From Hypomyces perniciosus (Eukaryota; Ascomycota; Sordariomycetes; Hypocreales; Hypocreaceae), in assembly GCA_008477525.1 (NCBI GenBank), contig SPDT01000007.1:4340001-4404000 (forward strand): a stretch of 64,000 nt of DNA, read 5' to 3'. How positions within the stretch are numbered: the stretch's first letter is position 1; each line of letters begins with the position of its first letter. Under the pieces are notes generated by a model. That model had not been told where the DNA came from. It saw only the letters and a program-made list of their open reading frames with translations, and did no database searches. The translations under genes were made by a program, and so were the position numbers. This document shows, one piece after another, positions 1-11,680 of the stretch.

Positions 1-1850
1 CTCGTTGCGATCGGACTACGGAGTAGTAGTATGTATACTCGGAGTGATGGTGGTGAGAAGATCAATTGCGAGCGAGAAAAACAAAACAAAGGGTACGGTA
101 CCTGCCTCTGCTGGGCCTGCGAACCTGCAGAGAGACGAGACGGCGCAGCACACCATGCCCGATTCGCATGACCTGCAGCGGGCCCGTCCGCCAAATGGAA
201 GACAGTCAGTGGGTGGAGGTTTGTGAGCTTTGAACCTTTGCGCCGTTCTGGCGTCACGACATGCCAAGGAAGAAGATGCAGGGAAAAGCAAGCAAAAGGC
301 CTGCAAACATGAGAGGGAATGAATGCAATCGAGCCAACCGCAGTTGAGGCAGCTGAAGCACCACCCGCCCATGCCATGAGCGGGCGCACTGAAGATCTGA
401 GTAATGGATGGCTGCATGTGCTCAGAGGAAAGTCACATGATGAGCCCAAGAGCCGGCCTCTTGGCGAGGGAGTGCGCAGCAGCCGCGGCGGTGCCAACGA
501 GAAAGAAGTTGGTTTGCCCTTTCATATACCCCATGTCAAGCTGTTGCTCGTCTCTTTTCGCGCGCCGGCATCATCAAGCATCAATCATTTGCTGTTGTCT
601 TGGTCACCTGTCAAGCGCTTGTCTCTGGTGAGCCCCCAGCTCTCGAGCCGCCTGGAGAAAGATGCCGTTGGCTCAGTGAAATGTCAAGAATGAGACGCCT
701 GGCGACCCCCCATGCCAGTGGGATTATGCAATTGCCTCACGGAGGCATTCAAATGATCGCGTTTTTATGCACAGCTTATGGTGTACTCGTACTATGTACT
801 AGTACTTGAGCTGCCATATTTAACTGGCTGTGCGCAACCTGGGGGAGGCGAATAAAACAAAGTGGGGTTTACTATGGATTTTCCCACCGAGTAGTATTAG
901 TCGTATGGAGCCGCGGCGAGATGACTTTGACACTGGTGTCTTGGGCTGTTGACGAGACATTGAAATTTTGACATCTCCAACAGAGATTATTCTCCCCTCT
1001 CTCACAGATGACTTATTAGAGTGAAGAAAATAAAAAACGCCGGCTTACGAGTGCGCGCGATGTTATTTTGGGGGAGGGGGGTCTTTCTCCCGTATTTGTC
1101 CGGGGCTGACACCTGAGAAAGTGGGATTATTCGACAATTCTGCGGCCCTCGGACGTCAGCACACCAAACATGTACATAAGACGGACGGGGTGGATTGGGC
1201 CAAAAACCGTGTGAGCGTTGGGCCCGAAGGAACGCTCACACCAAGAAACAAGGCGCGCCCGTTCCTCGGCTGCCTTGTGTTTCTGATGGTTGTCTGTGCT
1301 GCTTCTGGCTGTTGGTCCTTTCATGTAAGAGTACGAGCCTCGCCACGCTTTCACTGCTGGCCGAAGCAACAGCATCATCCTTCCACCAAATGGCAAAATG
1401 TAGCCTTGTGGTGTTGTCATAATAGTACTACTACTGTAAACAAATCCTAGCCAGTGCGGATTCGGTGGGTTTGTCCAAGGGAGAAGGGAGGGTGGATATC
1501 ACTCTGCTATCTTCAACTGCTGCAGGGTTCTCAGGCACGCACGGCTTACGATGCTTGAGCTTGAGCATACTGGTAGGCTGTTTCGGATATCCGAGCCTGG
1601 CGACGCCTCGAGTAAGCTCCCCCGCTCAAACACTGATTGAATAGCGGCAACATTGTCACCACCGGCATGGCTCTCGGGTTGTCAATTGGTTCAATGATTC
1701 AGTGTGACGGGCTTCAAGGCAATGGCGTGGGCGTTGATGGCAACGACAGCTGATTGATCATGCGAGCCTAGGTCGCCGGGATGTCCCATACATCCCCACT
1801 AACACGCTTCTGGGTAGCACTGCGTCAGGGACTCTTCGTACCGAGGTACC

Positions 1851-1890
1851 TCTGTATGTACTACTCGTACTCCGTACTTGTACGTGGACA
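1851..1890. repeat. GTAC-TCC-GTAC repeat copy
   Basis: An exact 11-mer GTACTCCGTAC lies at 1867-1877 inside a longer run of TAC/GTA steps. It belongs to the dispersed spacer motif described in the findings. Confidence 0.7.
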
Positions 1891-2153
1891 GACGCATCCT
1901 CTCAAACGGTCCTGCCTGCTCCGCCGGGAACCGTCATCGATCCAAGGATTAGTTAGATGGGATGAGTCAGGCTGGAATAGCCGGGTTTCGTGTGAAGAAG
2001 AACACTGATACTAGTATCAAGGCAGTCGATTGCCTTGCTTGCCTTGTACAACCTGTTTCGCTGCATTGTCTATCGCCTCTCCCGGCCAGCTCATCCAAAC
2101 CACCACACAGCATCGGCCAAGGCGAAGGGCTGTGACGCATGTACCTTCATACG

Positions 2154-2192
2154 TCCAAGTACGGAGTATGTATGAGTACGGAGTACTTCGTA
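2154..2192. repeat. Double GTAC-GGA-GTAC repeat
   Basis: A 10/11 copy at 2159-2168 is followed by an exact GTACGGAGTAC at 2176-2186 in the same orientation, then a TTCGTAGG tail that recurs with other copies. Confidence 0.7.
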
Positions 2193-2944
2193 GGTGTCTT
2201 ATAGTAAGTAGTATACTAGGTATGCACCTCGCGCTAGCCGGTGCGGCTGGTGATGTCAGCGCCGCCAAAACTCTTTAACCTAATGCTGTGTGCCACGAAC
2301 TTTGCTCTGTCCAGTGTTCGATGCCCCATCAGTTCACCGAGCCTGCTTGCCAGTTATTGGGCGGGCGCGCTCAGGCTGGCTCAGAGCCTGTAAGAACTGG
2401 TAACACTGGTGCAACGTGAGTTTTGAAGGGTCCTCGAGTACGGAGTAAGCTCCGTGGGATGTTGAGGCTACCCTGCATAAGTACGAAGCCTGTGCGGATT
2501 CCCGTGCTAAAAAAAAATAAAAAAGTTAACCGGATGTGCTACGCCATGTTCAAAGGGAATATCCGCTGTGGAAGGCTGCGCTGTCAGCAGCACATAGATT
2601 CCCCAGAGGCGGCCAGCCCACCCCCGATTGGGCATTGCCTCGAGACAAGAATCGATCGCTGACCTGTCGCCTGCCAAGGAATCCAAAAGAGGCAGAAGCC
2701 AAAAGAAACAACGGCACGGTAAAGTGTTTCGTGTTGTCGTATCTCCAGGGTTGTCCCTCGGGAAGCCATGGCACAGCAGCGCCGGCCAGACATATTGCTC
2801 CAAGATGCGGCACTATGAGATAGTAGCAAGTACGAAGTAGTAGTAGTAGGTTGTTGGGAAAACCGTTGATGACTTCTTACTGCATGGATGGAGCACCATT
2901 GCATGCTGTCGAGAGATGGGAGGGGGCGTGCACACAAGTTATTG

Positions 2945-3230
2945 GGTGAGTACGGAGTACATAGTGTTGTAGTACTACACACTACCACGGCGTAACCTTT
3001 GGTCCTTTGGTACTATCCCGAGCCAAACCCAGAGCCACGTTCGGGCCCATAACCACCTGTCAGAGAGGCCCCCAAAATTGTATTTTGGACATTCCGGAGC
3101 TGGGCAGTTGCCCCGCCGTGCCTGATGAGGGAACGCACATAAATACTACCACTACTATGTTTGTATATGCGGAGTATGTACGGAGTACGAAGAAGTAGTA
3201 CCTACATCCAAACATGTGTTGACGGAGTAC
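2945..3230. repeat. Cluster of GTAC-GGA-GTAC repeats
   Basis: Exact copies lie at 2950-2960 and 3178-3188, with degenerate copies before and after (GCGGAGTA near 3169, GACGGAGTAC near 3221). The exact copies are on the same strand. Confidence 0.65.
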
Positions 3231-4684
3231 CGTGTGGGCGCTTTAATTACATGGAGGCACTATAAATGAAAGGGGGCAGAATCTGAAGGGCAAAGCAAGA
3301 TATGCAGCACTTGTCACGTATGAGGGGCATTATGGCAGGTGGGCGAAAGGGAAAACAAAAAAGGAAATCCAAGGCAAAGAATGCCAATGGCAATACTGCA
3401 TGCCCGTCATCCTCGGTTGCAGCAAATAACTGCTAACTATTGCTGTTGATTCATGTTCTGAGCCTGAAGGATCCCGTGATTGTAGAGTACCTGCGCAGCG
3501 GACTGGACGCCTCAGCAGCAGCAGAACTCGGAGGCGTCAGAGGGCCCTGGCAAGCCTGGGTCGAGGTACATAGGTGTGCTAACATGCTAGCTCCTTGGCC
3601 GGCGGAGCCACACCAGCGGTCGCCCTGGCCCGCCTTGTTGTCCAAGGTACTAGTGGAGGAGCAATTAGCATTAGCAGGTATTATACTGCTCGTATCCGCT
3701 GTCGTCTCCCAGGCTCGTCGCTCTGGGAGGGGAGAAGTAATATGTTCTGGGCGTGGAGGCGTCTGGTGTTGACTGAGGAAATTCGCAGCGAGGCACGAGG
3801 CCTTTCATCGAACAGTGCAGTGCTGTCTCTACGGCGTACGGTTGAGGCTTAGGCGTAGCGATACCTCTGGAATACGGTTCCCTCTAGCATTAGCTCCGGG
3901 TACTCCTCGCTCTGCTCCACCCCGTCTGGGGCTGCTGTGTGCTGGGCTGGGCTGCCAGGGCTGGCCGTCCCTCTGGTCTCTGCTGCGGACACGCCCCCAC
4001 ACCCACCCTGTCCGCTCGCCGTCTCCGCCAATGCTCCCCCAACTGGCTGGTGCCTCGACCGGACTGCCCTCCAGGGCTCTGCTCTCACTTGTCTCTGCCT
4101 CCGACTCGTACGCTACCACTGAACTGCGCTTCTCGTGAGCGAGAGCTGCATCATTGCACTCTTCCTCTCCTCTCCTTCTTCCTCCCCTCCTCCTGCACAG
4201 CGCTGTTGGGCTGCTGTACCTCCTCCTCGGTGCGATTGTAGGAGATTTCTTGGTTTTCCATTGTCGCGGCCGTTGCTATTGTTGTATTATACCGCGTGCC
4301 TGGTTCCTTGCCGGCCCAGTGGGGAGAGAGGCTGGCTGGCTGGCTGGCAGTGGTTCGCCTTTTGTTCGCTCTCACCTGTCCATCAGATTGCCGGCTGCTG
4401 CTCGACAACAACAAGGGCTTGATTCACTTCGTCTCCAAGCGACGCCGCACCCTCAATTGACAATGTGACGGTCTGGCTACAATCCATAAAAGCCTGTTTC
4501 TAGCTGGACTTGCTTTTCCGCGAGCCTCCGCTTCCTTTCATCACCTACGAGTACCGTCAACAACAGGAACGCACAAGTCAACATCACGAACCGCCCGTCC
4601 TGCACCTGTCCGGCGCCATCGGACCCGGCTGCTGCTTGGCACACACCTCTCACTACACTCGCATACGCACCCGCAACCGCAAAC

Positions 4685-6787
4685 ATGAACTCCCTCAAGG
4701 TCCCGGACAGCGGCCTGCTGATGGCTGGCTCTGGCTCCGGCTCCGGCTCTGAGTCTGGCCCGCCGCTTCAAGCCTTTCATGTCCGGCTTAGTAGCTCGGT
4801 CATTGAGGGACTAATCCAAGCTGCCCAGAATGGCGACGACCTCAGTCTTTCCCTGGGCAAGACTCCGGTATGTTCTGCACCTTTCCATTCTGCCTCTCAG
4901 GGTGGGACGTCTCATGCTGACCAATGCGCCTGGGTAGACGCTGCAATACGGCTCCAAATCCCATCACATCTCCCCCCCGACAGAGTCCTCCGAATACGAT
5001 TTATACCTCACCCGACCTTTCGAATCAACACGAAGAGCGGATCGGATCCCGAACGCAACCTCCTTATTCCAGAAGCCACCGCAGGTCTCAAAATCACGGT
5101 CGGCCACGATTGAAAAGGACGTGGATTCCAGGGCCAGGTCTTCGGGTTCCAGCAGAGGGTCCACTTCTGGCCTGGACTCTGACATTGAGACCCTGCAAAA
5201 TGGGTTCGCAGCGCACGATGCAGCGCGAGAGAGGTTTGTACCGCCGACTGGTCATGTCGGTGTTGCAATAATTAACATGATGATAGGGCGCGCATGGTTG
5301 ACAAGTTGCCCGGCGCAAAGAAGGCGCCGACAAAGCCCAAGGCCAAGCTCCTCTCAAATTACGGCTCAAAGTCTAGTCCCCTCCCACCATCGCCGGGTAT
5401 CAATTCGGCACCTTCACCATCATCAAACCCGGTAATCTCCGCCTCGCAGCAGGCTATGGAACGTGCGAAGGAGCAGAGAATTACGTTGGTTCATGAATTG
5501 GCTGTGAAGGATCAAACCACCGATTATCTAAAAGAGAAATGGGGAGGGAAGCAGAGCGAGTTCAGGCCGACGCTGGAGAAGGTCGCCGAATACAACTCAG
5601 AGCTAGACAAGTGGACCTTGAGGAAGTCGTATTGGAAGGAACTTGACGTGTGGAAATACGACTATGATACCAAGGAAGAACGACAGAAGGCGATTGACAA
5701 CGCGGTTCGACACTACGACAAGCAAAGACTGTCTGAGAATGAACCCGAGTGGCAGAGGCTGCTTCCCAAAGAGGAGCGTGGGAAGGGAAAATGTCTCAGT
5801 CGGCTGCAGGCCAATCTTGCCAAGGGCCCCGCTCAGCCTGCGCCGACGATCAAGATTCAAAAAACAGAGGATGGCTCTACGTCTGGTGATGGTCTGGACA
5901 GCGACAGGTCCAAGGTTGGAGGAGAAAAGATGTCGAGGTCATCATCAAACCCTCTCCCTGCCAAGTCGAAGAAGCCTAGCGGTCAGGAAGCGCAGGCTAA
6001 ACGACTACTCGGGAACTCTAAGCCTAAGGCTGCTGCTCCTCAGAAGGCTTCGCCAACAAAGACCAAAGCAGTGGCTTCTTCGAAGGCCAATGGGGGCCGT
6101 GTGCTGTCACAAGAGATTATTGTGAATTCAGATACCTCGGGCGACGAGGCTCCTGTCGTCAAACCCAAGCCCAAGCCCAAACCTAAGCCTCTACCACCGA
6201 AGATCAAGGACACCGTGATAGTTGCTGGCCGACCACCTGTCAAGGCACCCGCCCCCAGGCCGGCGCCAATGAAGAGGCCACGAGAAGATGACGACTCCAG
6301 CTCTAGCTCCGGAACTCCACTGTCCAAGCGTATCAAGCCGAAACAACCGCTACCAGCCCCCAAGCTCAAGCATCGTCCATCTGACGCCAGCATGAACTCA
6401 CGCGGCACCATTGCGTCATCGTCATTCAAGAGCAAGACCACATCTCCGCCGAAGTCATCACCCCTGGCATCCTCTCCACCGACGAATGCCTCGGATCTTG
6501 AGAGCGAGGCGCCGCTACCACGGGTGATGAAGCCGAAGCGCAAGGCGGAAGCAGAGCACAAGCCGGTAGCGATGAAGAGGCGAGCGGCGGACAACGTCTC
6601 GATGTATATTTTGCGCAAGGCCAACAAGTTCAAGGCGTTCTATCAGCAATACGAGGCGTTGCATCACGAGATCTCGGCATTGGACAACCCCCCCGACGAA
6701 AAGCTAGCTGATTTGCTGGATATGAGGGGCCGACTAGAGACCATGAAGAAGGAGATATACAGAGAGTGCTCGCCAGCGAAGGACTAG
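4685..6787 (+). CDS. ELL-like RNA polymerase II elongation factor
   Basis: Three exons (4685-4867, 4938-5233, 5287-6787) give 659 residues; both introns are GT-AG and the phases close. The N-terminus (FHVRLSSSVIEGL...GKTPTLQYG) resembles the start of fungal and animal ELL proteins. The middle is basic, Ser/Pro/Lys-rich and probably disordered, with a (K-P) run near residues 450-465. The last ~60 residues (KFKAFYQQYEALHHEISAL) form a charged coiled helix like the occludin/ELL C-terminal domain. Between them is a conserved-looking block around ERQKAIDNAVRHYDKQRL. ELL proteins raise Pol II elongation rate, in fission yeast as a complex with Eaf1. The family assignment comes from motif recognition, so it is likely rather than certain. 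The ATG at 4685 is chosen because it opens directly into the conserved N-terminal block. Confidence 0.72.
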
Positions 6788-7844
6788 GCACAAAAGCATT
6801 TTGCGAGGAAACAGAAACAGGGATTACGAGAAACAGGAAGTTGAATGACGACCCGATAATGGGACAAAAAAGGATGGGGATAATTTTGGCGTTACGGTAT
6901 AAGGGATTTTTGCATTTACACCCAGGAAACGGGGAAAGGAATTTTGCATCTAACAGCGAAGCCACATGGAAAGGCACGCTCTGGCGCAGGCAGGATACTG
7001 ATACCACGAGATACTCTAGAGAGACTCTTATAGTGAATTGATTACGGAACTTGAATTGAAGGCCGCGTCAACCGGAACGGTAGACCTTTGGCGCAATTTA
7101 TGAAGACTTGATCCTGAATTACTATTTCTTGCATTAGACTCTCGGAAGTTGGAACCATCTCCGCAACATACAAGATCCCGCTGAAGATCTCGCCGATCAC
7201 TGTGGCTTCCACCAACCTACCTTGCAATCGTACTCCGTACTGGGAATACGAAGTCATACTTACTAGTACTAGTACTAGTCTGCGGAGTATGGAATACAAT
7301 ATGTCGCGGATTACCGAAGGATTCAGCAGCATCTCTCCTGATGAAGCTATCGATTAAATTGGGACCGAGGCTACTCCGTTCAATGAACCCTTTATCCGTT
7401 TACCCGGTCGAAGGAAGCAAGATGATTTAACCTTGATGTGGGAATACCTGACTGAGTGCATATTATCATTAGCGCCATTTTCGGCAAGGCGGACGGGTAA
7501 TACTCCGTTTATTATGTTTGAATCAGTTTGATGCACCGTTTTGGACTGGTACCCCACGTGGGGTGTGTGGGTTTGAGATTCGAACTATCCGCACCGCTTT
7601 TTTCTCAGGGTCCAATTTCACCCGTGCACACGACATTTGAACTCCAACCGCCTGTGTATATGTGAAAGTCTCTCATTTTGTTCAATCATGATAGCTGTTT
7701 AGACTCACTCTCTTTTACGAGAGCATTTTTTTTTTAAAATTTTTTTATTTCATCGTTTCCTTTGTTCTCTCCCTTCGCCCCTGGCTCTTCCGCCCCCCTG
7801 AGAAACTACTGAGAACGATTTCACCAAGACATTGTCTCTTAACC
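6788..7844. other. Spacer with a repeat cluster
   Basis: No gene is visible. An exact GTACTCCGTAC sits at 7230-7240, followed by a TAC/TAG-rich block to about 7290. A T/A-rich run near 7728-7750 and a pyrimidine-rich tract to 7800 are typical of a fungal promoter and leader for the gene starting at 7845. Confidence 0.55.
7230..7292. repeat. GTAC-TCC-GTAC repeat with TAG/TAC run
   Basis: An exact 11-mer at 7230-7240 is followed by ACTAGTACTAGTACTAGT-type repeats and a degenerate CGGAGTATGGAATAC copy. Confidence 0.65.
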
Positions 7845-8951
7845 ATGGCCCTTGAACCGCTCGATTTCCCACAGATGTGGCAGCAGCCCAGCTATGAAGA
7901 TCTCCTCAGTATCCTCCAGAGCCTCGAGTTGAGCCCGCCAATCTGGAACCATAGCCAACGGCGCTCTGATATTCTCGTGCAGCAAGAGTCCCTCGCCAGC
8001 CAGCGCAAAGCTGAAGTAACACGCTATCTCTCATCCATCATCAAGAGTCCTCTGGCATGGATCGAGGACTATGACAAGCAAGAGGGGCTTTGGGAGCTGG
8101 CGAGCAAGCGCATGTCAGAGAGGTGTGGAAGGACGGCCATGGGCGAGGTGACGAGGCGGTGGCCGTTTGCTGGGGATGGAGCGGCGTGTGAGCCGTTTGA
8201 GCTGATCATCAAGGAGCCTGCTCTGACGGGGGACTCGCTTGGCTTCAAGACTTGGGGGTCATCATATGTGCTTTCTCAGCATTTGCCCCGACTGGCAGCA
8301 ACTTCGCTGTTCCGGGTTTTTGATGAGACGCTGGGTCAGCCTCCCCCTAATGTCTTGGAACTTGGTTCAGGCACTGGGTTGCTGGGCGTGGCAGCTGCGG
8401 CTTTGTGGCAAGCCCCCGTGGCGCTGAGCGATTTGCCCAACATTGTGCCAAACCTCAAGGACAATATCGAGAAGAACAGGAGTTTGGTTGAGTCTCGAGG
8501 GGGCAGTATGAGGGCTGGACCGCTTACGTGGGGTGGTGAAGAGGATGAGATTGACCAGGAACTCTTTGGCAATCCGTTCCAGTTCAAGGCAAGCTCTCAT
8601 CCCTTATGTGTCCTTTGTTTCCCTTACGCTAACGTTCAGACCCAGATTGTCCTTGTCGCCGACCCGCTGTATGACGATGACCACCCTGCGCTTCTCGCTT
8701 CCGCCATCTGCCAAAACCTTGCCTTGGGCTCTGAGTCGCGCGCTGTGGTCATGGTGCCCCGGAGAGACGAGACCACAGTCAAACTCCTCGAAGCATTCAA
8801 GCAAGCCATGCTGGATCTCGACACACCGTTGTTCTGCGAGGAGGAAGATGAGCTGGCGGGCCAGGATGACTGGATAGAGGATGAGGATGCTGGACATGTG
8901 AGATGTTGGTTAGGCATTTTCTCACGTGGTGGATCGCCGATGACGGTGTGA
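7845..8951 (+). CDS. Efm2-like protein-lysine methyltransferase
   Basis: This is a class I SAM-dependent methyltransferase of the METTL21/FAM86-type lysine methyltransferase group. The pattern ASKRMSERCGRTAMGE followed by the SAM motif VLELGSGTGLLG and the post-motif VLVADPLYDDDHP is what I expect of fungal Efm2, which methylates translation elongation factor 2 in yeast. The frame is open throughout (368 codons), but a 51-nt segment, 8589-8639, begins AG|GCAAGC and ends GCTAACGTTCAG. It looks like an in-phase GC-AG intron. Removing it joins FQFK directly to TQIVLVADPLY and gives 351 residues, which fits the family better. Enzyme class is secure; Efm2 orthology is likely. Confidence 0.82.
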   Translation: MALEPLDFPQMWQQPSYEDLLSILQSLELSPPIWNHSQRRSDILVQQESLASQRKAEVTRYLSSIIKSPLAWIEDYDKQEGLWELASKRMSERCGRTAMGEVTRRWPFAGDGAACEPFELIIKEPALTGDSLGFKTWGSSYVLSQHLPRLAATSLFRVFDETLGQPPPNVLELGSGTGLLGVAAAALWQAPVALSDLPNIVPNLKDNIEKNRSLVESRGGSMRAGPLTWGGEEDEIDQELFGNPFQFKASSHPLCVLCFPYANVQTQIVLVADPLYDDDHPALLASAICQNLALGSESRAVVMVPRRDETTVKLLEAFKQAMLDLDTPLFCEEEDELAGQDDWIEDEDAGHVRCWLGIFSRGGSPMTV

Positions 8952-9872
8952 TGGCGTCTTTGGAGAAAAGGAGGAGAGGCGTGATAGATGATAGACACCG
9001 CAAGACGATATATTATAGATGGTAGACTAGACTAGAGACTTGGAGACGAGACATAGAGCATAGAGCAAAGAGATAGAGCATAGAGATAGAGATAGAGATC
9101 GAGAGAAACAAAAAAAATCAGCAGTGTTATAGATGAATGATGGGGAGCAAAGCCGGAAGAAGTCATCATCTGACTTGCTTGTGCTCGCCTGTTCGTCTGT
9201 TCAAACAACGCTCTTCCGCCGTTTGCTAATCTGACTGATACCTGCAACTCCACCCTATTATTCACTGCAAGCTGTCCCTCATCTTGCACAACAGTTGCAG
9301 AAACAAACATCCCAATACTGCTTCTCACAACAGTCAACCCAAGAACAAGCACACTGCCCTTGACCCCATTCAAGGACGCACTCTCGTCCCTTTGTCTTCC
9401 ATTCATCAATAATTTTTTTCCGTTTCATTCATGGATATTGCGATTTGGGCTATTCCGAATCCTGATTGCATCATTTCTCTTCTCTCTCTGTCGTCACATG
9501 CGTCAATGAGGTCCCGTGATTGAGCAGTCATCGCCTACTCGCATTGATTTCCCTCTTTCACAGATCTTCTTCGCCTCCATCTATCGGCATTTAGCACTCT
9601 GCACTTTTCCCCGTTCCTCCTGGCTCTTCACATACATTATTTCTCAGAACTTTGGCCACAACCAGCGCGGCACTCGACCCTCCAAACGAACGAACGAGCA
9701 CTCGTGAATACAAACACCACTTACTTACTGCAACCATCACCCGTATTTAAGCCACGTCGCTCGTGAAATACACACCACCCTTCATTCCACCTCCGAAGAA
9801 GCACGCAGGAGACAGCGATATACCTTCTTGAGCAGAACTTCAAACGGAAAAGCCTTTGGAAAGGCCGGTGCA
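8952..9872. other. Spacer with AGATAGAG simple repeat
   Basis: There is no gene. Around 9050-9110 lies a purine-rich imperfect repeat of ATAGAG/AGATAG units in the presumed 3' region of the methyltransferase gene. From about 9470 the sequence is pyrimidine-rich and looks like the promoter and 5' leader of the next gene. Confidence 0.55.
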
Positions 9873-10966
9873 ATGGTCGGCGCGGCGCAGTACCGCGACG
9901 AGGAGATCGACTGGGTTCTCTCCGCCGTCGTGGGCAAGAAGAAGCAAGCCTATATCCAGAGTAACTTCAAGGTCAAGTTTGGACGCAGTTTGAACCACAA
10001 CCAGGTTCGGTACATCAAGAACAAGTACGGCAAAGACCCAAGGTTCAAGTAAGTCAGTTCTCGCTAGGCCTCTTCGTTTGTGCCAGCTCCTTATGGCGTG
10101 AAATGTTTGAAGTGAACACATAACTAATGGTCAACTACCCCCTTATATAGCAGCCCACTGGTCAATATTCGGCCCTCAAAGACGGCCGCATCACCCGAGT
10201 CCAGTGTGCTCGAATCAAACGATCTCGATGAGGAGGAGGAAGCTGACAGTCCAACTGTTGCGGGACCCTCTACGCAGCAAATAGGCGAAGCAACGAATAC
10301 ACATCACACGCCAGGGCTGGGAACTCCAACAAAGCGCAAGAGAAGCGTCAAAGATGAAGGCGAAGACTTCGATAGGTTTGTTTGCGCCCTATCAATGCCA
10401 CGAGGTGCAGCGTCAGCATCGCCAGTTACTAACATCCCCTATCTAGGATGCTTCAACATACAGCCAAGACGCAGCGCTTGAACCCACGAACACACCCAGC
10501 CATGACTCCCCAATGGAACACTATGGTGGCCCCATCTGTTACCTCGCATCCACATATGTTCTCCCCGCCCGGAGTCACACCCGCAGAGACTGTGTACATG
10601 GGTACATATGAGGCCGCACATCAGTCGTCGTCAAAGAGCACCAACTGCACACCTGAGGCGTCGATGGGCGGTTATGCGTGGGACTTTTCCGGGTTAACAA
10701 GTCTGGAAACTCCCAGTAGTAATCCCGCCGCCTTGATGCGGAACGTGACATCGTCTCCGGCAGCCTTCAACTATTGTGCTGTTGATCAGACATCGGAATC
10801 CTATACGTTTCCCTCGCCGCAGCAGCTCCCACAGTACCACCATACAAGCGTGCCGCCACCACAGTTCACACCTCCCATGCCACATCTTGCCTGTTTCCCC
10901 TATCCCCAGGGTCATCCGCAACAGGAGCAACAAGAGCAACAGGGGTACACACAAGGCTTCGACAAT

Positions 10967-11001
<35 letters not shown>

Positions 11002-11680
11002 AAACAATAACCAAACGACTCCCAATCCCAACACCATACCCACCAGCACGCCTCATACAAGCCCCCATCATACACCCGCAGAGGCACCACCCGATCCGGG
11101 CTTCGCGGAAGTGCCCATCGAAGACGCCTCCTGGGACAACACCCCCCAAAGCACATCCTCTGCTTCAGGGGCTGCAGCAGCAGATTGGGCCAGAATCACA
11201 TACAACCCCTATGAGCCGTCTCCCTTTGCTACAGTTCCTCCTCCCATGGCGTTTCCCTTTCAAAATGTGAGATACACCGGTCTCACGGCTACTTCTGCGC
11301 AAGCCATCAACAAAGCTCTCCATGAACAAGCTGAGGCAGAGGGGCAAACGGGCGACAACACTCCCACTCAACATCCTGGCCATGTCACACCAGACAACAC
11401 CATCATCAACACTGTCGTGGATGGCCTTGGAATGATCAACATGGCGAGTCAGCCCGCCAGTACTGTGGCACCTCCTGCACCTCACATCTACCACCCTCCC
11501 ACCACGATGCCATCATACCCTCAAGCCCATGGCCCACACGACCATGAAACGGAAAGTTCTAGTGTCTTCATGGGAACAATCGACCCAAGGCTCTTAACCG
11601 AGCGTTACCCCTCTCCGCCGCCTGGTAGGGTCTCATTTAACATCTCGCCACTTTCAGATCTACAAGAGCCATCAGAGTAA
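9873..11680 (+). CDS. Putative helix-turn-helix protein with poly-Asn tract
   Basis: Three exons (9873-10048, 10151-10375, 10447-11680) give 544 residues. The first ~60 residues (RDEEIDWVLSAVVGKKKQ then FGRSLNHNQVRYIKNKYG) look like a compact basic three-helix, Myb/homeodomain-like fold that could bind DNA. A short acidic stretch and a KRKR cluster follow. The rest is low complexity, rich in Pro, Thr, Ser, Gln and His. It includes a run of about 12 Asn encoded by AAC repeats near 10969-11002, next to a Gln/Glu-rich stretch. This layout is common in fungal transcription regulators, but I do not recognise the family. The first ATG in frame is at 9873, and upstream in-frame codons contain no other ATG. 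Confidence 0.75.
10969..11014 (+). repeat. AAC trinucleotide repeat inside a coding exon
   Basis: About twelve AAC/AAT codons in a row encode the poly-Asn tract. Pure AAC copies suggest it is prone to length change. Confidence 0.8.

Larger units (their letters stand above)
1..4684. other. Gene-poor spacer rich in GTAC-type repeats
   Basis: I find no convincing gene here. Open frames up to about 130 codons exist on both strands, but they overlap each other, have low-complexity or Cys/Trp/Arg-rich compositions, and join to nothing through splice sites. The stretch carries exact copies of GTAC(GGA/TCC)GTAC at 1867-1877, 2176-2186, 2950-2960 and 3178-3188, with derivatives near 16-26, 783-805, 2159, 2438 and 3222. 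The last ~700 bases before 4685 are pyrimidine-rich with short TGGC and CTC runs, as expected for the promoter and 5' leader of the downstream gene. Confidence 0.6.

Noticed and set aside
16..417. A 133-codon minus-strand frame at the window start
   Set aside because: Cys/Ser-rich, no motif, and overlaps two plus-strand frames of equal quality; the block has no splice partner.
9828..9872. An N-terminal extension of the HTH-like protein
   Set aside because: The frame upstream of 9873 is open but has no ATG.
10694..11149. A minus-strand frame with a poly-Val run
   Set aside because: It is the complement of the AAC repeat in the HTH-like gene.
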